NCBI GenBank assembly: GCA_024642725.1
Contig: JAHEAO010000031.1
Location: 1,306 to 37,682 of the forward strand
Direction: 5' to 3'
Length of the DNA stretch: 36,377 bases
Source of the DNA: Paracoccaceae bacterium
Lineage (GTDB): Bacteria > Pseudomonadota > Alphaproteobacteria > Rhodobacterales > Rhodobacteraceae
Every line of letters begins with the position of its first letter. Position 1 is the first letter of the stretch. Positions 1-8,647 of the stretch are shown piece by piece. A program made the translations under genes and the position numbers. The notes under the pieces were generated by a model that was not told the DNA's origin, did no database searches, and saw nothing but the letters and a program-made list of their open reading frames with translations.

Positions 1-929
1 TCGGTGACCTTTTCCTTGGTCGCCCCGCCGCCCACGTCAAGGAAGTTGGCAGGCGACGAGCCGTAGAGCTTGATGATATCCATCGTCGCCATGGCAAGGC
101 CCGCGCCGTTGACCATGCAGCCGATCTCGCCATCCAGCGAGATGTAATTGAGGTCGTATTTCGAGGCGGCGAGTTCCTTGGGGTCTTCCTCGGTCTCATC
201 CCTCAGCGCGGCGATATCGGCGTGGCGGTAGATGGCGTTGCCGTCAAAGCCCATCTTGGCGTCAAGACAGCGCAAGTCGCCTTCGTCGGTGACGATGAGC
301 GGGTTAATTTCGAGCATCTCGCAGTCTTTTTCGGTGAACAGCCGGTAAAGCGTGCCCATCAGCGCCACGCATTGCTTCACCTGCTTGCCTTCGAGTCCGA
401 GGTTGAAGGCGATGCGGCGGCCATGGAATTGCTGGTAGCCGGTGGCGGGATCGACCGAGAAGGACAGGATCTTTTCCGGCGTCTTTTCGGCCACTTCCTC
501 GATATCCATGCCGCCTTCGGTCGAGCAGACGAAAGAGATGCGGGATGTTTGGCGGTCGACGAGCAGGGCGAGGTACATTTCCGTCGCAATGCCCGCGCCG
601 TCTTCGATGTAGATGCGGTTGACCTGTTTGCCCGGCGCGCCGGTCTGCTTGGTGACCAGCGTGCGGCCCAGCATTTTCTTGGCTTCCTGCGCGGCCTCTT
701 CCACGGATTTGGCGATCCGCACGCCGCCCTTGTCGCCTGCGTCGGCTTCCTTGAATTTGCCCTTGCCGCGGCCGCCAGCGTGAATCTGCGCCTTTACCAC
801 CCAGACCGGACCGTCGAGTTCGCCCGCGGCTGTCTTTGCCTCTTCCGCGCGCATCACCACGCGGCCATCGGAAACCGGGGCGCCATAGCTGCGCAGAAGC
901 GCCTTGGCCTGATATTCGTGGATATTCAT
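1..929 (-). CDS. sucC: Succinyl-CoA ligase (ADP-forming) beta subunit, 3' part outside window
   Basis: Beta subunit of the TCA-cycle enzyme that interconverts succinyl-CoA and succinate with formation of ATP. The reading frame is open from the ATG at 929 to the window edge, giving 309 codons of the roughly 390-400 usual for the family. The N-terminus [12 protein letters not shown] is diagnostic, and the ATP-grasp fold is visible: [18 protein letters not shown] near residues 43-60, LEINPLIV near 205-212 and a [15 protein letters not shown] segment near 267. The gene lies downstream of mdh in the same direction but has its own candidate control region: the mdh terminator hairpin lies at 1103-1132 and twin palindromes at 1041-1070. 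The alpha subunit sucD is expected beyond the left edge; that is inference. Confidence 0.97.
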   Translation of the reverse strand, partial: MNIHEYQAKALLRSYGAPVSDGRVVMRAEEAKTAAGELDGPVWVVKAQIHAGGRGKGKFKEADAGDKGGVRIAKSVEEAAQEAKKMLGRTLVTKQTGAPGKQVNRIYIEDGAGIATEMYLALLVDRQTSRISFVCSTEGGMDIEEVAEKTPEKILSFSVDPATGYQQFHGRRIAFNLGLEGKQVKQCVALMGTLYRLFTEKDCEMLEINPLIVTDEGDLRCLDAKMGFDGNAIYRHADIAALRDETEEDPKELAASKYDLNYISLDGEIGCMVNGAGLAMATMDIIKLYGSSPANFLDVGGGATKEKVT

Positions 930-1005
930 CGGCGGACCCCGCTTTGGTGTGCTTTGCCTGCCCGTCATTGCACATAGCAAAAGCATGAAGAAACGGTTTT
1001 TCTTC

Positions 1006-1020
1006 GGTTTAGCGGAAACA
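1006..1020. promoter_or_regulatory. Candidate LacI-type operator-like element upstream of sucC
   Basis: The sequence GGTTTAGCGGAAACA lies between the twin GTGATCAC palindromes and the sucC start. Its reverse complement begins TGTTTCCGCTAAA, resembling a TGTTAGCGCTAACA-type dyad with mismatches at the centre and one end. A related half-site, TGTTAGCGCC, sits in the corresponding place before sdhC. The similarity is visible, but the regulator is not identified and the match is imperfect. Confidence 0.3.
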
Positions 1021-1040
1021 TCGGGGAAAAAGAAGATTTT

Positions 1041-1070
1041 GTGATCACGCGCCGGAATTGTGTGATCACA
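1041..1070. promoter_or_regulatory. Twin GTGATCAC palindromes upstream of sucC
   Basis: Two perfect 8-bp palindromes GTGATCAC lie at 1041-1048 and 1062-1069; the second extends to TGTGATCACA. Their centres are 21 bp apart, two helical turns, so two dimers would bind the same face of the DNA. The pair is 112-141 bp upstream of the sucC start and downstream of the mdh terminator, so it most likely serves sucC. An identical arrangement with the same 21-bp spacing precedes sdhC at 8490-8518. The binding protein is unknown. Confidence 0.65.
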
Positions 1071-1102
1071 AATTCAAAACACCTGTCGGAAAAGACCGGC
1101 GG

Positions 1103-1132
1103 AAATGAAAATGGCCGGACGTTTGCCCGGCC
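1103..1132 (-). terminator. Rho-independent terminator of mdh
   Basis: Read on the minus strand, GGCCGG (1132-1127) pairs with CCGGCC (1118-1113) around an 8-nt loop and is followed by ATTTTCATTT. It begins 28 bp after the mdh stop codon and separates mdh from the sucC promoter region. Confidence 0.6.
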
Positions 1133-1160
1133 AAAGTCGATTGTCTCTGAGAATCAGGAC

Positions 1161-2240
<1,080 letters not shown>

Positions 2241-2306
2241 CTAAACCGCACAAGCGGCGGTTCCCTGACGGTGGCCGCATGGCTCAATCGCGAATCGGGG
2301 AGCGTC

Positions 2307-3056
2307 TTGGAACCGCATTCGACACTCTTCTGGATCGTCGCGGTTGTCGCCGCCGTGCTGGTCGGCCTGTCGAAGGGCGGATTGCCGGTCGTGGCAATGC
2401 TGGCGGTGCCGCTGATGGCGCTGATGATGAACCCGATCATGGCCGCGGGGCTGCTGTTGCCGGTCTATATCGTGTCCGATGTGTTCGGCGTCTGGGCCTA
2501 TCGCCATGAATTCAATCGCCGCGTTCTGGCGATCATGCTGCCCGGCGCTGTCTTCGGAATCGCTGTCGGCTGGGCCACGGCCAGCCTTGTGCCGGAACGA
2601 TTGGTCACCGGAGTCATCGGGCTGATCGGCGCGGTTTTCGCGGCGCGGCTTTTGCTGCAACGCGGGCCGGAGGGATCGGCGCGCCCGGCGCGCGTCTTGC
2701 CGGGCCTGTTCTGGGGTGGGCTGGCGGGCTTCACCAGTTTCGTCAGCCACGCAGGCGCGCCACCCTATCAGGTCTACGTCTTGCCGCTGAAGCTGCCAAA
2801 GGCGGTTTTTGCGGGGACGACGACCATCATGTTTGCTGCGGTCAACGCCGTCAAGCTGGTGCCCTACTGGGCGCTGGGGCAGCTTTCACCGGCGAACCTG
2901 AAAGTCGCGGTGATGCTTCTCTTGCCCGCGAGTCTGGCGGTTTTCGCCGGTGTCAGGCTGGTCCGGGTGATCCCGCAGGCGCTGTTTTTCAAGCTGGTCA
3001 CATGGGCGCTTCTGGCGATATCGCTGAAGCTGATCTGGGACGCTTTTTCGGGTTAG
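2307..3056 (+). CDS. Sulfite exporter TauE/SafE family (TSUP) permease
   Basis: Inner-membrane protein of the TSUP family, which exports sulfite or organosulfonates or moves other small anions; the substrate cannot be told from sequence. I chose the TTG start at 2307 because GGGGAG lies 4 nt upstream and it gives 249 aa, typical for the family; an upstream ATG at 2157 would add 50 non-membrane residues. About seven to eight hydrophobic segments are visible, with the family's repeated glycine-rich loops LVGLSKGGLPVVAM near residue 20 and GGLAGFTSFVSHAGAPP near the middle. It is divergent from mdh. Its stop codon overlaps that of the convergent gene downstream: the four bases TTAG at 3053-3056 serve both. 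Confidence 0.85.
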   Translation: MEPHSTLFWIVAVVAAVLVGLSKGGLPVVAMLAVPLMALMMNPIMAAGLLLPVYIVSDVFGVWAYRHEFNRRVLAIMLPGAVFGIAVGWATASLVPERLVTGVIGLIGAVFAARLLLQRGPEGSARPARVLPGLFWGGLAGFTSFVSHAGAPPYQVYVLPLKLPKAVFAGTTTIMFAAVNAVKLVPYWALGQLSPANLKVAVMLLLPASLAVFAGVRLVRVIPQALFFKLVTWALLAISLKLIWDAFSG

Positions 3057-3370
3057 ACGCGATCACCGGCTGGCGGCAGGGTTTCTGCCAGCGCCTCATA
3101 TGCGATGCCGCTGGCGACAAGGCAGGTGAGACCGTTGGGCAGGGTGACGGTGATCGTCCAACTGCCGGTTTCGGTCGAGGCGAACATTTCCAGCACCGAA
3201 TTGTTGGCCGCAAGTCCGATGGACTGGCGGGTTTCGCCATATCCGGTTGCAAGGCGTTCAAGAACCTGATCGCGCGGCGCGCAACTGGCGCCGCCATCCG
3301 CAAAGGCATGCTGGGTGGCCAAGAGCATAGCGCCAATTCCGAGAGAGAGGGCGAGGAGCTGCTGTTTCAT
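3053..3370 (-). CDS. Small exported protein of unknown function
   Basis: A 105-aa protein beginning MKQQLLALSLGIGAMLLATQ, a clear Sec signal peptide with probable cleavage after the AFA of QHAFADGG. The mature part is about 80 aa, has two cysteines (SCAPRD and LTCLVA) that could form a disulfide in the periplasm, and contains the phrase YGETRQSIGLAANN followed by a WTITVTLPNG strand. It resembles short uncharacterised proteins common in Rhodobacterales, from memory. The ATG at 3370 has GGGGATT just upstream; the longer frame to 3460 would bury the signal peptide. I cannot assign a function. Confidence 0.75.
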   Translation of the reverse strand: MKQQLLALSLGIGAMLLATQHAFADGGASCAPRDQVLERLATGYGETRQSIGLAANNSVLEMFASTETGSWTITVTLPNGLTCLVASGIAYEALAETLPPAGDRV

Positions 3371-3611
3371 CTTAATCCCCAAATCCTGGGCGCGCTGGGC
3401 GGCCCCGTTGATGCGAAACGCCGGATGATGCGTCGGCGGCAGGTGAAACATCGCGTTCATTGGGCAAAAGATTGGTTAATGAACCGTTCGCGGGCTGGCG
3501 CGTGGCCTGTAAGGTATTGATTTCAGGGTGTCGCTGCGGCGCGGCAAAAGTTGGTTGCGGATTGCTGCGTTTCGGGGAAAGTTTGCGCAACAAAATTGCG
3601 AGGGAAGAATC

Positions 3612-4457
3612 ATGGATCTGGCGATGCGGCCCTGGCGGTCTGTTCTTTATATCCCCGGCTCGAATGCGCGGGCGCTGGACAAGGCGCGGGGATTGCCGGT
3701 CGACGCGATTATCTTCGATCTTGAAGACGCGGTTGCGGCCGAGGAAAAAGCCGCCGCGCGGACGCTCTTGGCAGGTGAACTGGCAAAGGGCGGCTATGGC
3801 GCGCGGGCGCGGCTGGTGCGGGTCAACGGCCTTGATACGGACTGGGGCCGCGATGATCTGGCGGCTTTCGCCGGGGCTGAGGTCGACGGTGTGCTGATCC
3901 CAAAGGTCGGTTCGGCGGCGGATGTGCAGGCGGTGGCGGATAATGTCCCCGAGGTGCCGCTCTGGGCGATGATCGAAACTTGCCGGGGCGTGCTGAATGC
4001 CGCAGAGATTGCGGCACATCCCCGGTTGGCGGGGTTTGTGCTGGGCACCAACGATCTGGCCAAGGAGCTCGGTTGTCGGGGCCGCAGCGCGATGGGGGCG
4101 AGCCTGCAGCTTTGCCTGCTGGCGGCGCGGGCCGAGGGGATTGTCTGCCTCGACGGTGTTTACAATGCGTTCAAGGATGAAGACGGGCTGCGTGCGGAAT
4201 GCGCCGACGGCCGGGATCTGGGGTTCGACGGCAAGACGCTGATCCATCCCGCACAGGTGGGGATCACCAACGAGGCTTTCGCGCCGTCACAGGACGAGGT
4301 TGAACTGGCGCGCCGCCAGATCGCAGCCTTTGCCGAGGCCGAGGCCGCGGGCAAGGGGGTTGCGGTTGTGGATGGCAGGATCGTCGAGAATCTGCATATC
4401 GTGACGGCGAAGGCGCTGCTGGCCAAGGCGGACGCCATTGCAGCGATGGAGAGCTAG
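3612..4457 (+). CDS. mcl2: CitE-like HpcH/HpaI lyase family, probable (3S)-malyl-CoA thioesterase
   Basis: A 281-aa TIM-barrel protein of the citrate lyase beta/HpcH family. In the ethylmalonyl-CoA pathway, Mcl1 condenses glyoxylate and acetyl-CoA to malyl-CoA and Mcl2 hydrolyses that to malate. The N-terminus RSVLYIPGSNARALDKA, the short length (Mcl1 is longer, about 318 aa) and the position two genes before mch support Mcl2. Visible sites are FDLEDAV (35-41), the substrate arginine R70 in LVRVNG, and Mg2+ ligands E122 (MIETCRG) and D148 (LGTNDLA). The start at 3612 has GAGGGAAG upstream. Translation appears coupled to the next gene: the stop TAG abuts its ATG. A citrate-lyase-like side activity cannot be excluded. 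Confidence 0.82.
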   Translation: MDLAMRPWRSVLYIPGSNARALDKARGLPVDAIIFDLEDAVAAEEKAAARTLLAGELAKGGYGARARLVRVNGLDTDWGRDDLAAFAGAEVDGVLIPKVGSAADVQAVADNVPEVPLWAMIETCRGVLNAAEIAAHPRLAGFVLGTNDLAKELGCRGRSAMGASLQLCLLAARAEGIVCLDGVYNAFKDEDGLRAECADGRDLGFDGKTLIHPAQVGITNEAFAPSQDEVELARRQIAAFAEAEAAGKGVAVVDGRIVENLHIVTAKALLAKADAIAAMES

Positions 4458-5006
4458 ATGTTCTATCTGATACTGGGCCTGCTCTTGTGGGTCGGCGCGC
4501 ATTTCTTCAAGCGGTTTGCGCCCGGGCCGCGGGCGCGGCTGGGCGACGCGGGCAAGGGTCTGGTCGCGGTCCTGTCGCTGGCCGGCATTGTGCTGATGGT
4601 GATCGGTTACCGGGCCGCGGATCCGGTCTTTTTGTGGGATCTGGGGTCTTGGACGCGGCATCTGAACAATCTTCTGATGCTGGTTGCGGTGGCGCTGTTC
4701 GGGCTTGGAAACTCCAAGAGCCGTTTGCGCGGATCGCTGCGGCATCCGATGCTGACAGGCGTCATCCTCTGGGCAGGTGCGCATCTGATGGTCAATGGCG
4801 ACTTGCCGTCGCTGGTCTTGTTCGGTGGTATGGCGCTTTGGGCGATTGGCGAAATGGTGGTGATCAACCGGGCAGAACCTGCCCCGGCGCGGTTCGCCGG
4901 TGGAACGGTTCAGGGCGACGTCAGGCTGGCCGTGATCACGCTGGCCGTCTACGCGGTGATCAGCGGGCTACATATCTGGTTGGGCCCCAATCCGTTCGGT
5001 GCGTAA
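4458..5006 (+). CDS. NnrU family membrane protein
   Basis: A 182-aa integral membrane protein with about five hydrophobic segments, beginning MFYLILGLLLWVGAHFFKRF. The GAHFFKRF start, the RHPMLTGVILWAGAHLMVNGD segment and NRAEPAP in the C-terminal half are typical of NnrU, a family first found beside nitrite/nitric oxide reductase genes and related to the methyltransferase-like isoprenylcysteine carboxyl methyltransferase (ICMT) and NnrU membrane fold. No denitrification genes are visible in the window. The gene starts directly after the mcl2 stop codon and ends 4 nt before the next ATG, so it is part of the mcl2-mch operon. Its role there is unknown. Confidence 0.87.
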   Translation: MFYLILGLLLWVGAHFFKRFAPGPRARLGDAGKGLVAVLSLAGIVLMVIGYRAADPVFLWDLGSWTRHLNNLLMLVAVALFGLGNSKSRLRGSLRHPMLTGVILWAGAHLMVNGDLPSLVLFGGMALWAIGEMVVINRAEPAPARFAGGTVQGDVRLAVITLAVYAVISGLHIWLGPNPFGA

Positions 5007-5010
5007 AGAC

Positions 5011-5214
5011 ATGAAAGCCTATCGCATATTGACCGAGGACGACACATCGGCCTTTTGCCACAAGGTGACAGAAGCGCTTTCCAAGGGCTGGGAGCTTTAC
5101 GGCGATCCGGTTTACGCCTTTGATGCCGGAACCGGCAAGATGCGCTGCGGGCAGGCGGTTACCAAAGAGGTTGAGGCGGAGTATTCGCCCGAGATGAAAC
5201 TGGGGAAACTGTGA
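5011..5214 (+). CDS. DUF1737 domain protein
   Basis: A 67-aa soluble protein, MKAYRILTEDDTSAFCHKVT at its N-terminus, with the DUF1737 pattern: a start like YRILT, a central KGWELYGDP and a later CGQAVTKEV. I chose the ATG at 5011, which follows GTAAAGAC; a GTG at 4999 would add four residues. It ends with TGA at 5212-5214, overlapping the GTG start of mch, so the two are probably translationally coupled. The function of the family is not known. Confidence 0.85.
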   Translation: MKAYRILTEDDTSAFCHKVTEALSKGWELYGDPVYAFDAGTGKMRCGQAVTKEVEAEYSPEMKLGKL

Positions 5215-6236
5215 AAACCAATTCGGGTCGCTTTTTCGAGGATTACCGGCTGGGCGAGAAAATCGCCCATGCCGTGCCGCGCACCGTTTCGGGTGGAGAG
5301 CGGGCACTTTATCATGCGCTTTATCCTGCCCGACACGCGATCTATTCGTCGGATATTTTCGCGGAAAGCTGCGGCTTGATGAAGTCGCCGATCGACGATC
5401 TGGCGGCGTTTCATCTGGTCTTCGGCAAGACAGTCCCCGATATTTCGTTGAATGCCGTGGCGAACCTTGGCTATGCCGAAGGTCGCTGGCTGCGGCCCGT
5501 CTGGGTTGGCGATACGCTGCGTTCGGTCAGCGAAGTGATCGGGTTGAAAGAGAACTCCAGCGGCAAGACGGGTGTTGTCTGGGTCAGGACGACCGGGATC
5601 AACCAGTGGGACGAGCCGGTTCTGGACTACGTGCGATGGGTTATGGTGCGCAAGCGCGACCCAGAGGCCGCGGCGCCCGAGGTTGTGGTCCCCGAACTAG
5701 CCGAGGCTGTTGCGCCCGGCGATCTGGTGCTGCCCGAAGGCATCGATTTCCTTCAGTATGATTTCGGCCAGGCCGGAGAGCGCCACCGCTGGGGCGATTA
5801 TGCCGTTGGCGAACAGATCGACCATGTCGATGGCGTCACCGTCGAGGAAGCAGAGCACATGCTGGCGACGCGGTTGTGGCAGAACACCGCGAAGGTTCAT
5901 TTCGACGCCACCACGCGTGAGGACGGCAAGCGGCTGATCTATGGCGGGCACGTGATTTCTCTGGCGCGGGCGCTGTCGTTCAACGGGCTTGCAAATGCAC
6001 AGATGATCGTGGCGCTGAACGCCGGGGCCCATGCCAATCCCTGTTTCGCCGGCGATACGGTGCGGGCGTGGTCGCAGGTTCTCGACAAGGCCGAAACGCC
6101 GGCCCCCGGAGTCGGCGCCGTTCGGCTGCGCCTGGTTGCCACCAAGGGCGAGGCGTTTGGCCTGCGCGGTGCGGACGGGAAGTACCTGCCCGAGGTGTTA
6201 CTAGATCTCGATTACTGGGCGTTGATGCCTTTGTAG
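5211..6236 (+). CDS. mch: Mesaconyl-CoA hydratase (beta-methylmalyl-CoA dehydratase)
   Basis: Catalyses reversible hydration of mesaconyl-C1-CoA to beta-methylmalyl-CoA, the step before cleavage to glyoxylate and propionyl-CoA in the ethylmalonyl-CoA pathway. It is 341 aa, close to the characterised 343-aa enzyme of R. sphaeroides. Two MaoC-like hot-dog domains are visible: the first with SGGERALYHALYPARHAIYSSDIFAES near residues 25-50 and the second beginning near YAVGEQIDHVDGVTVEEAEHM (about 198-218), followed by YGGHVISLARALSFNG. The start is GTG at 5211, preceded by CTGGGGAAAC. It closes the operon mcl2-NnrU-DUF1737-mch. A GC-rich hairpin follows at 6238-6266. Confidence 0.93.
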   Translation: MKTNSGRFFEDYRLGEKIAHAVPRTVSGGERALYHALYPARHAIYSSDIFAESCGLMKSPIDDLAAFHLVFGKTVPDISLNAVANLGYAEGRWLRPVWVGDTLRSVSEVIGLKENSSGKTGVVWVRTTGINQWDEPVLDYVRWVMVRKRDPEAAAPEVVVPELAEAVAPGDLVLPEGIDFLQYDFGQAGERHRWGDYAVGEQIDHVDGVTVEEAEHMLATRLWQNTAKVHFDATTREDGKRLIYGGHVISLARALSFNGLANAQMIVALNAGAHANPCFAGDTVRAWSQVLDKAETPAPGVGAVRLRLVATKGEAFGLRGADGKYLPEVLLDLDYWALMPL

Positions 6237-6237
6237 T

Positions 6238-6266
6238 GCCGGGCCGCAACTGACGGTAGGCCCGGC
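6238..6266 (+). terminator. GC-rich hairpin after mch
   Basis: GCCGGGCC (6238-6245) is complementary to GGCCCGGC (6259-6266) across a 13-nt loop, beginning 2 bp after the mch stop. There is no T-run, so it may be a weak or factor-dependent terminator, or an mRNA 3'-end stabiliser. Confidence 0.4.
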
Positions 6267-6289
6267 GCCTATCGGGAGGCAGTCAACGA

Positions 6290-7717
6290 ATGCTGATACT
6301 TTATGCTCACGGTCTTATCGTCATCGCGTTCACGATACGTATCCTGTTGCGCGACGACCTGTCTCCGACCGCGAGGCTGGCATGGTTCATCGTCCTGAAC
6401 GTCATGCCATTTGCCGGTACCGTTGTTTATTTCCTGTTTGGCGAAGTCGATCTTGGCAAGCGCGCTATCCGCCGGCACGATGCGGTTTTCACCGAGATAC
6501 GAAACCATCTGGCCGCGATCGGGGGCCAACCCGATGACGCAAGCGGGAGCGTTGATCCTGCCTATCGCCAGGCCTTCAAATACGCAGCGTCGATCAACGG
6601 GATGAAACCGGTCGACGGCAACCGGGCCGAGCTTTTGGAGGATGCGACAACCGCTCGTGCCCGGTTGATCGAGGATATCGATGCGGCGACGGACCATGTG
6701 CATGTGCTTTACTACATCTGGCTAAAGGACGGCACGGGTACGAATGTCGCCCGTGCCCTGATCCGCGCTGCGAAACGCGGGGTTACTTGCCGCGCGATGG
6801 CTGATGGGCATGGGTCGCGGGCCTTGATCCGGTCCAGTCTTTGGAAGGAAATGAAGGATGCGGGCGTTCAGGTCGCAACCGCCCTTCCGTTGAACCGGCC
6901 ACTGCGCGTCATCCTGACAAGCCGCATCGATCTTCGCAATCACAGGAAAATCACTGTAATTGACGGCAGGATCACCTATTGCGGCAGTCAGAACTGCGCT
7001 GATCCGGAATTTCGGGTCAAAGCGAAGTATGCGCCATGGGTCGATATCATGCTGCGGCTGGAAGGCCCGGTTGTCGCACAGAACCAGTTGTTGTTCGCGA
7101 GCGACTGGATGCAGGAGACCGGCGAGCGCATCGAGGCGTTCGACCTTGGACCGCCGAGCCACGAGACAGGCTTTACCGCGCTTGCGATGGGCGACGGACC
7201 GACTGAACGCCGGAGCGCGACGCCGCAGCTTTTCGCGGCCGTGATCGGCAGCGCACAAGCAGAACTTACGATCTCGACGCCGTATTTCGTGCCAGATCCC
7301 ACCGTTGTGGATGCGCTTTGCGCGGCGATCTACCGGGGGGTGGGGGTCGCCCTGATCTTTCCCGAACGAAACGATTCATGGATCGTTTCGGCTGCCAGTC
7401 GCAGCTATTACCGCAAGCTTCTGTCCGCCGGGGCAAAGATCCATGAATTCAGGGATGGGCTGCTGCATTCCAAGACGATGACCGTCGATGGCAAGCTCTG
7501 TCTGGTCGGGTCGGCCAATATCGACCTGCGCAGCTTTGATCTGAACTATGAGAACAACATCCTGATCTGGGATGAGAGCATCACCGGGGCGGTCCGCCGG
7601 CGCCAGCAGGATTATATCGACCGGTCGTTGAGCGTCACGCTGAACGCTGTCGAAGCCTGGTCCTATCCGAGGCGGATCTGGAACAATGTGATCGCGACCA
7701 TCGGCCCGGTGCTTTGA
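6290..7717 (+). CDS. cls: Cardiolipin synthase, phospholipase D superfamily
   Basis: Membrane enzyme that transfers a phosphatidyl group to phosphatidylglycerol to make cardiolipin. The protein is 475 aa. Two N-terminal membrane segments (about residues 4-20 and 31-50, ending VVYFLFGEVDLG) match the PLDc_N region, and both HKD motifs are intact: HRKITVID (H218, K220, D225) followed by GSQN, and HSKTMTVD (H393, K395, D400) followed by GSANID. The ATG at 6290 is preceded by GGGAGG. No enzyme partner is adjacent; it is probably transcribed from a promoter in the short gap after mch or by read-through. Confidence 0.93.
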   Translation: MLILYAHGLIVIAFTIRILLRDDLSPTARLAWFIVLNVMPFAGTVVYFLFGEVDLGKRAIRRHDAVFTEIRNHLAAIGGQPDDASGSVDPAYRQAFKYAASINGMKPVDGNRAELLEDATTARARLIEDIDAATDHVHVLYYIWLKDGTGTNVARALIRAAKRGVTCRAMADGHGSRALIRSSLWKEMKDAGVQVATALPLNRPLRVILTSRIDLRNHRKITVIDGRITYCGSQNCADPEFRVKAKYAPWVDIMLRLEGPVVAQNQLLFASDWMQETGERIEAFDLGPPSHETGFTALAMGDGPTERRSATPQLFAAVIGSAQAELTISTPYFVPDPTVVDALCAAIYRGVGVALIFPERNDSWIVSAASRSYYRKLLSAGAKIHEFRDGLLHSKTMTVDGKLCLVGSANIDLRSFDLNYENNILIWDESITGAVRRRQQDYIDRSLSVTLNAVEAWSYPRRIWNNVIATIGPVL

Positions 7718-7803
7718 CGCGGCGAATTGGCCCCGGGGAAACTCTTGGCGGCACTGACGATTTCCTGACTTCACCGGGCAGCGTGTGGCGCTAGACTGGG
7801 ACC

Positions 7804-8478
7804 ATGTTCATGGTTCGCGCCATCGCCGCTGCGTCTTGTCTGGCCTCGCATGCCGTTGCCTGCGACCTTGCGCTGGTGTTGGCCGTCGATGTGTCGGGAT
7901 CGGTCAGCCGGGAAGAGTTTCGCATTCAGAGCGACGGTCTGGCCGCCGCGCTGCGCGACGGGCTGGTGGCCGAGGCGCTGATCAGGGGGCAGGCGCGGGT
8001 CGCATTTCTGCAATGGTCAGGCACGTCGCGGAACGAGGTGACGATCCCGTGGGTCGGTATCGAAAGCTATGCTGACCTTGAGGCGCTGGCGGTGCGGATC
8101 GAAACCGACAAGCGGCTTTGGCGGGACTATTCGACAGCCATCGGCGAGGCGCTGGTGCTGGCGGAAATGCAGTTCGCCGAAGTGCCCGACTGCAAGCGCC
8201 GGGTGATCGATGTCTCGGGCGACGGGGCGTCGAACGAAGGGGTTGAACCGCGCGACCGCCATGCCGCTCTGCGGGCGGCCGGGATCACGGTGAATGCGCT
8301 CGTCATCGAAGGCAGCGAACCCGATCTTGATGTCTATTTCTGGGAGAACGTGATCACCGGAGAAGGCGCTTTCATAGTCACGGCAAACGGATTCGAGGAA
8401 TATCCGGCGGCGATCCGACGGAAACTGATCCGCGAGGCAACGGACAAGATCGCCTTGCTGGAGCGGGGCGGCCAGTGA
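7804..8478 (+). CDS. DUF1194 family exported protein with VWA-like fold
   Basis: A 224-aa protein with a signal peptide (cleavage likely near SHAVA-CD) and then a von Willebrand A-like domain. The metal-binding MIDAS start DVSGSVS is at residues 29-35, followed by RRVIDVSGDGASNEG in the middle and a C-terminal VTANGFEEYPAAIRRKL. This is the DUF1194 pattern found in many alphaproteobacteria. VWA folds usually mediate protein or metal binding outside the cytoplasm; the partner is not known. It ends just upstream of the sdhC control region. Confidence 0.85.
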   Translation: MFMVRAIAAASCLASHAVACDLALVLAVDVSGSVSREEFRIQSDGLAAALRDGLVAEALIRGQARVAFLQWSGTSRNEVTIPWVGIESYADLEALAVRIETDKRLWRDYSTAIGEALVLAEMQFAEVPDCKRRVIDVSGDGASNEGVEPRDRHAALRAAGITVNALVIEGSEPDLDVYFWENVITGEGAFIVTANGFEEYPAAIRRKLIREATDKIALLERGGQ

Positions 8479-8489
8479 GCGCGGGATTT

Positions 8490-8518
8490 GTGATCACCAA
8501 ATTTCTAGCTGTGATCAC
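8490..8518. promoter_or_regulatory. Twin GTGATCAC palindromes upstream of sdhC
   Basis: GTGATCAC occurs at 8490-8497 and 8511-8518, centres 21 bp apart, 130-158 bp before the sdhC start. Flanks are AT-rich (TTTGTGATCACCAAA and CTGTGATCACAAA). Arrangement, spacing and distance to the gene match the sucC upstream region at 1041-1070, so a common regulator of TCA genes is inferred. The protein is not identified. Confidence 0.65.
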
Positions 8519-8557
8519 AAACAAAAGAATTGCGGTCTTTCTGTCGTCTTCATGGCC

Positions 8558-8600
8558 TGTTAGCGCCGCCAGACTAGTGACAATGCATCAAAAGGCGCTA
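8558..8600. promoter_or_regulatory. TGTTAGCGCC / GGCGCTATCA inverted half-sites before sdhC
   Basis: TAGCGCC at 8561-8567 is the exact reverse complement of GGCGCTA at 8594-8600; with flanks they read TGTTAGCGCC and GGCGCTATCA. They lie between the twin palindromes and the sdhC start, as a related element (GGTTTAGCGG, 1006-1015) does before sucC. They could be an operator for a LacI-type regulator or an RNA hairpin in the leader. The assignment is tentative. Confidence 0.3.
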
Positions 8601-8647
8601 TCAGGGGACAACAAGACTGCATGGCGACAACCAGGTAAGGAATTCAC

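Noticed and set aside
3053-3056. Four-base overlap of convergent stop codons (TTAG)
   Set aside because: Common in compact genomes; recorded in the gene entries but not evidence of special function.
3571-3611. Possible TTTGCAAA-N4-TTTGCAAA operator of short-chain acyl-CoA regulators (PccR/RamB type) before mcl2, ecm or ccr
   Set aside because: Only TTGCGCAA and a nearby ATTGCGA occur before mcl2, with the wrong spacing; no proper copy is present before ecm or ccr.
4932-4939. Additional GTGATCAC copies at 4932-4939 and 8350-8357
   Set aside because: They are single copies inside coding sequence without a partner at 21 bp, as expected by chance for a GATC-containing octamer.
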